In this document: in pieces, positions 59,901 through 63,113 of the stretch | Numbering within the stretch: the stretch's first letter is position 1 | Layout: each line of letters opens with the position of its first letter | NCBI GenBank assembly: GCA_964409645.1 | Contig: CAYPEK010000010.1 | Location: 1 to 63,113, forward strand | Reading direction: 5' to 3' | Length of the DNA stretch: 63,113 nucleotides | From: CAYPEK01 sp964409645 | Lineage (GTDB): Bacteria > UBP15 > UBA6099 | Program-made: the position numbers and the translations under genes | Notes under the pieces: model-generated | Databases searched by the model: none | Seen by the model: the letters and a program-made list of their open reading frames with translations, nothing else | Told to the model about the DNA's origin: nothing

Positions 59901-62900
59901 TGTTGAATGTAACTGCCGGTGGGGTATAGTCGATGCTGAATGTGCGCGCGGTGAGTGTCGTAGTATGTCCGACGTTGTCCGTTGAGCGGACGGTGACGCG
60001 GCATACGTCAGCGCCTTCATCCGGGCAGTTGTTTCCGGAGCCGACGGTGATGTTTGCGGAAGTGGAGCTGTTGCAAGTTCGTGCCGCCCATGCCTGAGTT
60101 TCCACCCACGACGAGCCGTCGTAGCTCTCGACCATGTACTGGCATGATGCAAGCCCGCTGCCCGCGTCGCTGTCGGAGATATTGATGTCGAACGCAACGC
60201 CTTCCCAAGTGCTTGCGGCGGGACTGTTGAACGTGACGGCCGGCGGCGTCCGGTCGATGCTGAACGTGCGCGCGGTGAGTGTCGTCACTTTGCCGACATT
60301 GTCTGTCGCGCGAACGGTGACGCGGCATACGTCCGTTCCTTCGTGCTGGCAGTAGTCGGTCGCCCCTACAGTGATATTGGCTGATGCCGCGTTGTTACAT
60401 GTTCGCGACGACCACGCCTTCGTAGTTGACCACGACGAACCGTCGTAGTCCTCGACCATGTATTCGCAGGAGGCGAGCCCGCTGCCCGCGTCGCTGTCGG
60501 AGATATCGATGTCGAACGCAGCGCCTTCCCAAGTGCTCGCGGCCAGGCTGTTGAACGTGACGGCCGGCGGAGTATAGTCGATGCTGAACGTGCGTGCGGT
60601 GAGTGTTGTGATTTGACCTACGTTATCCGTCGCACGGACGGTGACGCGGCACTTGTCGGCGCCTTCGTCCGGGCAGTTGTTTCCTGAGCCGACGGTGATG
60701 TTTGCGGATGTGGAGCTGTTACAGGTCCGTGCTGCCCATGCCTGAGTTTCCACCCACGACGAGCCGTCGTAGCTCTCGACCATGTACTGGCATGATGCNN
60801 NNNNNNNNNNNNNNNNNNNNNNNNNNNNNNNNNNNNNNNNNNNNNNNNNNNNNNNNNNNNNNNNNNNNNNNNNNNNNNNNNNNNNNNNNNNNNNNNNNTA
60901 CTGGCATGATGCGAGACCGCTGCCGGCGTCGCTGTCGGAGATATTGATGTCGAATGCCGCGCCTTCCCAAGTGCTCGCGGCGGGACTGTTGAACGTGACG
61001 GCCGGCGGCGTCCGGTCGATGCTGAACGTGCGCGCGGTGAGTGTCGTCACTTTGCCGACATTGTCTGTCGCGCGAACGGTGACGCGGCATACGTCCGTTC
61101 CTTCGTGCTGGCAGTAGTCGGTCGCCCCTACAGTGATATTGGCTGATGCTGTGTTGTTGCATGTTCGCGATGACCATGTTTTCGTAGTTGACCACGATGA
61201 ACCGTCGTAGTCCTCGACCATGTATTCGCAGGAGGCGAGTCCGCTGCCCGCGTCGCTGTCGGAGATGTCGATGTCGAAACCGGAGGAGCCTTCCCAAGTG
61301 CTTGCGGCCGGGTTGTTGAACGCAACTGACGGCGGAGTGAAGTCGATGCTGAACGTGCGTGCGGCGAGTGTTGTCACATTGCTCAGATTATCTGTTGCGC
61401 GGACGGTGACGCGGCAAATATCCGTGCCTTCATCCGGGCAGTATGTGCTCGACCCGACCGTTATGTTAGCTGATGTCGCGCTGTTGCATGTGCGTGTCGA
61501 ATCTGTCCATGCGTGCGTCACCACCCACGACGATCCGTTGTAGCTTTCCACCAGATACTGGCATGATGCGAGACCGCTGCCGGCGTCGCTGTCGGAGATA
61601 TTGATGTCGAACGCAGCGCCTTCCCAAGTACTTGCGGCCGGGCTGTTGAACGTGACCGACGGGCCCGTCCAGTCGATGCTGAACGTGCGGCCGGTTAGAG
61701 TTGTCACGTTGCCAAGGCTGTCAGTCGCGCGCACCGTGACGCGGCATTTGTCCGCGCCTTCATCCCGGCACATATAGCTCGTTCCCGAACCTACCGTGAT
61801 GTTTACGGAGGTGGCGCTGTTGCAAGTCCGTGCATCCCATGCCTGAGTTTCCACCCATGATGAACCGTCGTAACTCTCGACCATGTACTCACAGGTGGCG
61901 AGTCCGATTCCTGCGTCGCTGTCCGAGATGTCGATGTCGAACGCCGCGCTTTTCCACGCGCTTGCGGCTGGGTTGTTGAACGTGACGGACGGCGGTGTGT
62001 AGTCGATGCTGAATGTGCGCGCGGCGAGAGTTGTAACTCTGCCGACGTTATCTGTTGCCCGGACGGTGATGCGGCACTTGTCCGCGCCTTCGTCTTGGCA
62101 CATATCGGATAAGTCCGACCCGACTGCTATATTAGCCGATGTCGAGCTGTTACAAGTACGCGACGTCCATGTTTGTGTTGTCGTCCACGATGAGCCGTTG
62201 TAGCTCTCGGCCATGAATTCGCATGTGTTGAGTCCGCTGCCGGCGTCGCTGTCCGATATGTCGATGTCGAAACCGGAGGAGCCTTCCCACGTGCTTGCGG
62301 CGGGGCCGTTGAACGTGACCGACGGCGCGGTGTAGTCGATGCTGAACGTGCGGGCGGTAAGGGTTGTCACCTTGCCGACATTGTCCGTTGCGCGGACGGT
62401 CACACGGCACTTGTCCGCGCCTTCGTTGATGCAGAATGCGCTTGCGCCGACTGTTATGTTTGCTGATGTTGCGCTGTTGCAGGTGCGTGATGCCCATGCC
62501 TGAGTCGTATTCCACGACGAGCCGTCGTAGTTTTCTACCATGTACTCGCATGTGGCTAATCCGCTACCCGCGTCGCTGTCGGCTATGTTGATGTCGAATG
62601 CCGCGCCTTCCCATGTGCTCGCGGCCGGGCTGGTGAATGTGACCGACGGCGGCGTCCAGTCTATGCTGAAATAGCGTGCGGAAAGTGTCGTTACCTTGCT
62701 GACGTTGTCCGTTGCGCGGACGGTGACGCGGCATGTGTCCGTGCCTTCGTTCTGGCACATGTACCCCGATCCCGAACCGACGGTTATCGTTGCTGATGTT
62801 GTGCTGTTGCAGGTCCTAGAAGTCCACGTCTGCGTTGTTGACCATGACGAGCCGTTATAGCTCTCCACCATATAATCGCATGTGTTCAGTCCGCTGCCCG

Positions 62901-63113
62901 TGTCGCTGTCGGAGATGTCGATACTGAAACCCGCGCCTTCCCACGTGCTCGCTGCCGGGTTGTTGAATGTGACCGATGGCGGCGACCAGTCGATTCCGAA
63001 TGTGCGGGTCACGGTGGTTCCGACGTTGCCCACGTGGTCGGTGTTATAGAGCTCGATCTGACACTTGTCGGCGCCCTCGTCCTTGCACATGCCTGAAGTG
63101 CTGTTTGTCAGAT
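53908..63113 (-). CDS. Giant secreted protein with tandem Ig-like repeats, PD40 propeller and C-terminal FlgD/sorting-type domain (partial)
   Basis: The frame is open at the right window edge, so the N-terminus is missing; more than 3,060 residues are visible. About twelve near-identical ~108-residue Ig-like repeats come first, each with TPPSVTFNNPAASTWEG, DIDISDSDAGSGLASC, ARTCNSSTSANITVG and CRVTVRATDN. Each has four regularly placed cysteines, suggesting disulfides and an extracellular location. Diverged repeats follow (SPAASSWQG), then mixed Ig-like regions and TolB/PD40-type propeller repeats (SPTWRQDGSRLAFVS, WSPDCKMIAFLAWD, NWSADGKLVSYSID). The end (TYPNPYVAANNIAD, IKVYDLRGSLVTTLAG, TLASGVYVYYLVAH) resembles FlgD-Ig or type IX-sorting-like domains. 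It is a probable adhesin or surface protein. A 100-N gap interrupts one repeat. Confidence 0.85.
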   Translation of the reverse strand, partial: LTNSTSGMCKDEGADKCQIELYNTDHVGNVGTTVTRTFGIDWSPPSVTFNNPAASTWEGAGFSIDISDSDTGSGLNTCDYMVESYNGSSWSTTQTWTSRTCNSTTSATITVGSGSGYMCQNEGTDTCRVTVRATDNVSKVTTLSARYFSIDWTPPSVTFTSPAASTWEGAAFDINIADSDAGSGLATCEYMVENYDGSSWNTTQAWASRTCNSATSANITVGASAFCINEGADKCRVTVRATDNVGKVTTLTARTFSIDYTAPSVTFNGPAASTWEGSSGFDIDISDSDAGSGLNTCEFMAESYNGSSWTTTQTWTSRTCNSSTSANIAVGSDLSDMCQDEGADKCRITVRATDNVGRVTTLAARTFSIDYTPPSVTFNNPAASAWKSAAFDIDISDSDAGIGLATCEYMVESYDGSSWVETQAWDARTCNSATSVNITVGSGTSYMCRDEGADKCRVTVRATDSLGNVTTLTGRTFSIDWTGPSVTFNSPAASTWEGAAFDINISDSDAGSGLASCQYLVESYNGSSWVVTHAWTDSTRTCNSATSANITVGSSTYCPDEGTDICRVTVRATDNLSNVTTLAARTFSIDFTPPSVAFNNPAASTWEGSSGFDIDISDSDAGSGLASCEYMVEDYDGSSWSTTKTWSSRTCNNTASANITVGATDYCQHEGTDVCRVTVRATDNVGKVTTLTARTFSIDRTPPAVTFNSPAASTWEGAAFDINISDSDAGSGLASCQXXXXXXXXXXXXXXXXXXXXXXXXXXXXXXXXXXASCQYMVESYDGSSWVETQAWAARTCNSSTSANITVGSGNNCPDEGADKCRVTVRATDNVGQITTLTARTFSIDYTPPAVTFNSLAASTWEGAAFDIDISDSDAGSGLASCEYMVEDYDGSSWSTTKAWSSRTCNNAASANITVGATDYCQHEGTDVCRVTVRATDNVGKVTTLTARTFSIDRTPPAVTFNSPAASTWEGVAFDINISDSDAGSGLASCQYMVESYDGSSWVETQAWAARTCNSSTSANITVGSGNNCPDEGADVCRVTVRSTDNVGHTTTLTARTFSIDYTPPAVTFNNPAASAWEGSPDFDIDISDSDAGSGLASCQYMVESYDGSSWVETQAWTGRTCNSSTSASITVGASTYCPDEGADKCRVTVRATDNVGKVTTLTGRTFSIDYTPPSVTFNGPAASTWEGAAFDIDISDSDAGSGLALCQYMVESYDGSSWVETQAWAARTCNSSTSASITVGSGNNCPDEGTNVCRVTVRATDNAGMTTTLAARTFSIDYTPPAVTFNNPAASAWESAAFNIDISDSDAGSGLASCLYMVESYDGSSWNTTLSWTSRTCNSTTSAAITVGASSYCNTQGADYCCVSVRATDNVGKVTTLSCRSFSIDYTAPVISAITLTSSKETYFYGTSDALDCSNVGAYPSVTCTAWFNSLASEGSGQTITAAVTWTDNVQRASLAGDAAFGDTPAPDTVPPLWTIQYSVEDNETDQTGIDFTTSDGAGNTDAVKIDFKVDNTQPTVTINSPAASSWQGANFTPSVTESDSGAGIASTGCYYRVTSNSVVTLAWGSYTCSSDPTILVNNSSGCDTQGTDICQIDYYAVDRVGNTSTTASLVVGIDWEPPTVTINSPAASSWQGPDFTVDVTNADSGSGVDVCEYKVVSNSVTTLDWTAYTCSTDPIITVGSSENCDVEGTDICEVSFRVTDKAGRVSSTASRTFSIDWTPPIVVTGAYTESSDYLWISPSNNKLYYGTGMGSAQQFTVNGTASDARSGLDYAAFSTSYGDSPADDTTAANWTATYDIDSSNTTADTITVTVYDVAGNSATATFTPIHDNTLSIEYLDMSPTGPPAYLQFKLYYPDGVTEMTTGSPTGIYPTITAGSDVSKFFRIYNRTAAEMTIYDDVNDAVDGTFVIQTFAYQSGCGMASGTAWCLELYTVGCASCMLTPHHLSVSTTSDIKPDAFYVSIPEEKTIDGDFGAMPPGRPPYIIGDPGTVEIGSGPDHVRVVPQDDSLVTADSVVSSWCSCGVCCPTCSAGYCSSAPSIIEKPDFVKVDSGSGANLLTNVADNTAPGSGEWSWDTTNLKIILGDDPSSSTVYVTLKDQSEVICAELIDGCGKLIDEGGWSGATVRLTLSQAPDSGMDITRNDSSATQGFASVSPADFTPPDQLQIEGDIIDGKACMTITAASLPSDSPQTPIKITPTYLGATPLSHKSGEDIPAYVLIRESTGVASGTTSLGGTTNVDVSFISTPDNATKGIVLSPTWRQDGSRLAFVSRQANPCSGNAATGDSVYENFNVYIMEQSGGTLTGCTRLTANATDFSDDYGVAPYSQIAWSESSDRVIFAASDMMGTARSKLFWVSATSTYSGAATGTQFDYPPAGPLLEKIDVWDDISAGTSSININYSPTVQFGVGNKILVYETDIMTGAIINREIKTVTAITQDPMNSITNVSVTPSMVNSYTGTLSGGTSYVEYPITLRSLSQNMVSLDDSAEWFDPDMSGDYAECDASYRNKLIAVRAPADISEDTLCDPACATDGYSSTNANIVMIDGATADGVYKIDGVTSNLSRITAFTPSDNSIWPMKPKWSPDCKMIAFLAWDRTPNNDFPTAPSKTSVYIINLDATYSGFATATLPIQSLSDTGVYKIYDYSSKNAPAYSPNWSADGKLVSYSIDRNNLLDLASINSGMGNIVLQMFTNSNFDSYLEYILDQPEANGAVIAPQLVGQVSSNELDLAQCPSNAASTCTNKPNTPYVQVAQMSSAEGAYLRLLTMDNNSTVTSDGGLLFQDGIVTAVFPPNVLASDTVFYNTDPTTYCGGSGIPDCPVDPTTDYIVQAGEAREYFPDGTNFESYVRLIFHYCDNDDDGYVDAGTENIVSATSNGTKSFNYNSLTGECTVDGVATSGGTIHANAIGVYNWDTTSSSWVRMDGVIDTTAKTLTVFSKHFSRYDTLGFRMGYQASTLTPLQLIDVHTYPNPYVAANNIADGITFTTQDVIAGTGENVTFEIKVYDLRGSLVTTLAGTTNEADTHENNGHTLYKWRPVTNASGRTLASGVYVYYLVAHSTNYEATHKGTFSVVR
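58930..63113 (-). repeat. Tandem array of 324-330-nt in-frame Ig-like repeats
   Basis: Copies of the GTTGAA landmark lie at 59575, 59902, 60226, 60550, 60988, 61315 and 61645. The spacing is 324-330 nt, except across the N gap. At least twelve units are highly similar at the DNA level, which implies recent duplication or gene conversion. Length differences between units are multiples of three. Confidence 0.85.
60799..60898. other. 100-N scaffold gap inside the repeat array
   Basis: Exactly 100 N. The 14 bases before the gap (60785-60798) are identical to the 14 bases after it (60899-60912), TACTGGCATGATGC. The stated length is a placeholder. Confidence 0.95.

Noticed and set aside
58930..63113. 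Possible CRISPR array or non-coding satellite because of regular repeats
   Set aside because: The period is about 324 nt, every unit stays in frame, and the units encode an Ig-like domain with conserved cysteines.
1..63113. tRNA, rRNA, tmRNA or other structural RNA genes
   Set aside because: I saw no cloverleaf with conserved arms and no rRNA-like sequence in the intergenic regions.

Overview
The window is a 63.1-kb stretch of one bacterial chromosome scaffold. It is gene-dense, of moderately high GC with AT-rich spacers, and carries one 100-N scaffold gap at 60799-60898. The organism is a diderm: it encodes a PorV-like outer-membrane barrel with SLH and SPOR domains, a lipoprotein and large secreted repeat proteins. 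It looks like an uncultured, strictly anaerobic lineage, because there is a Wood-Ljungdahl methyl branch wired to Hdr/Nuo flavoprotein modules. I cannot assign a phylum from sequence alone. I see no tRNA, rRNA, CRISPR array, phage or transposase gene.

Layout. (1) 1-3417 (+): the 3' end of a secreted Ig/LVIVD-repeat protein, coupled to a double radical-SAM protein. (2) 3431-20385, all on the minus strand, housekeeping and envelope: murA, a flgM-like gene, an M23 peptidase, an acyl-CoA synthetase, the PorV/SLH/SPOR protein, argS, tsaC, prmC, prfA, rpmE, rho, hpt and guaA. The rho-rpmE-prfA-prmC-tsaC order is an old conserved one. (3) 20627-36.6 kb, mixed orientation: an M3-like peptidase, a PHP phosphatase, a TIM-barrel/deoxyhypusine-synthase-like pair, the helicase mrfA, a HadAB-like dehydratase pair, an FAH-family protein, a sensor kinase divergent from a PhnD-like binding protein, a GAF/HD-GYP protein, a short N-acetylglutamate synthase, a PLC-like secreted protein, hspR and a small membrane protein. 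(4) 37449-52529 (+): a 15-kb redox and one-carbon cluster. (5) 52534-63113 (-): a lipoprotein phosphoesterase and a giant secreted protein of more than 3,000 residues, cut by the window end.

The main system is the cluster hdrC-hdrB-[hdrA N-part+nuoE]-[nuoF+gltD]-[nuoG N-part+rest of hdrA+second hdrA]-mvhD-metV-metF-folE-fhs-small ORF-folD. HdrABC, MvhD and MetVF together recall the electron-bifurcating methylene-THF reductase of acetogens such as Moorella. Here that set is merged with NADH (NuoEFG) and probable NADPH (GltD-like) modules. The striking feature is that the first HdrA unit is split in two. Its first Rossmann/ferredoxin part is fused to NuoE and its remainder follows a NuoG domain, with nuoF-gltD in between, as if a nuoEFG block had been inserted into an hdrA gene. 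Fhs, FolD, MetF and MetV give formate to methyl-THF, and the Hdr/Nuo proteins would feed electrons to MetVF. No CODH/ACS or hydrogenase lies in the window.

Other notable items are two MITE/REP-like palindromic elements, both between convergent genes; a repeat-loaded spacer inside the redox cluster; a long rho leader; an L31 protein with a long acidic tail; and a tandem array of about 108-residue Ig-like repeats whose assembly gap can be explained arithmetically.
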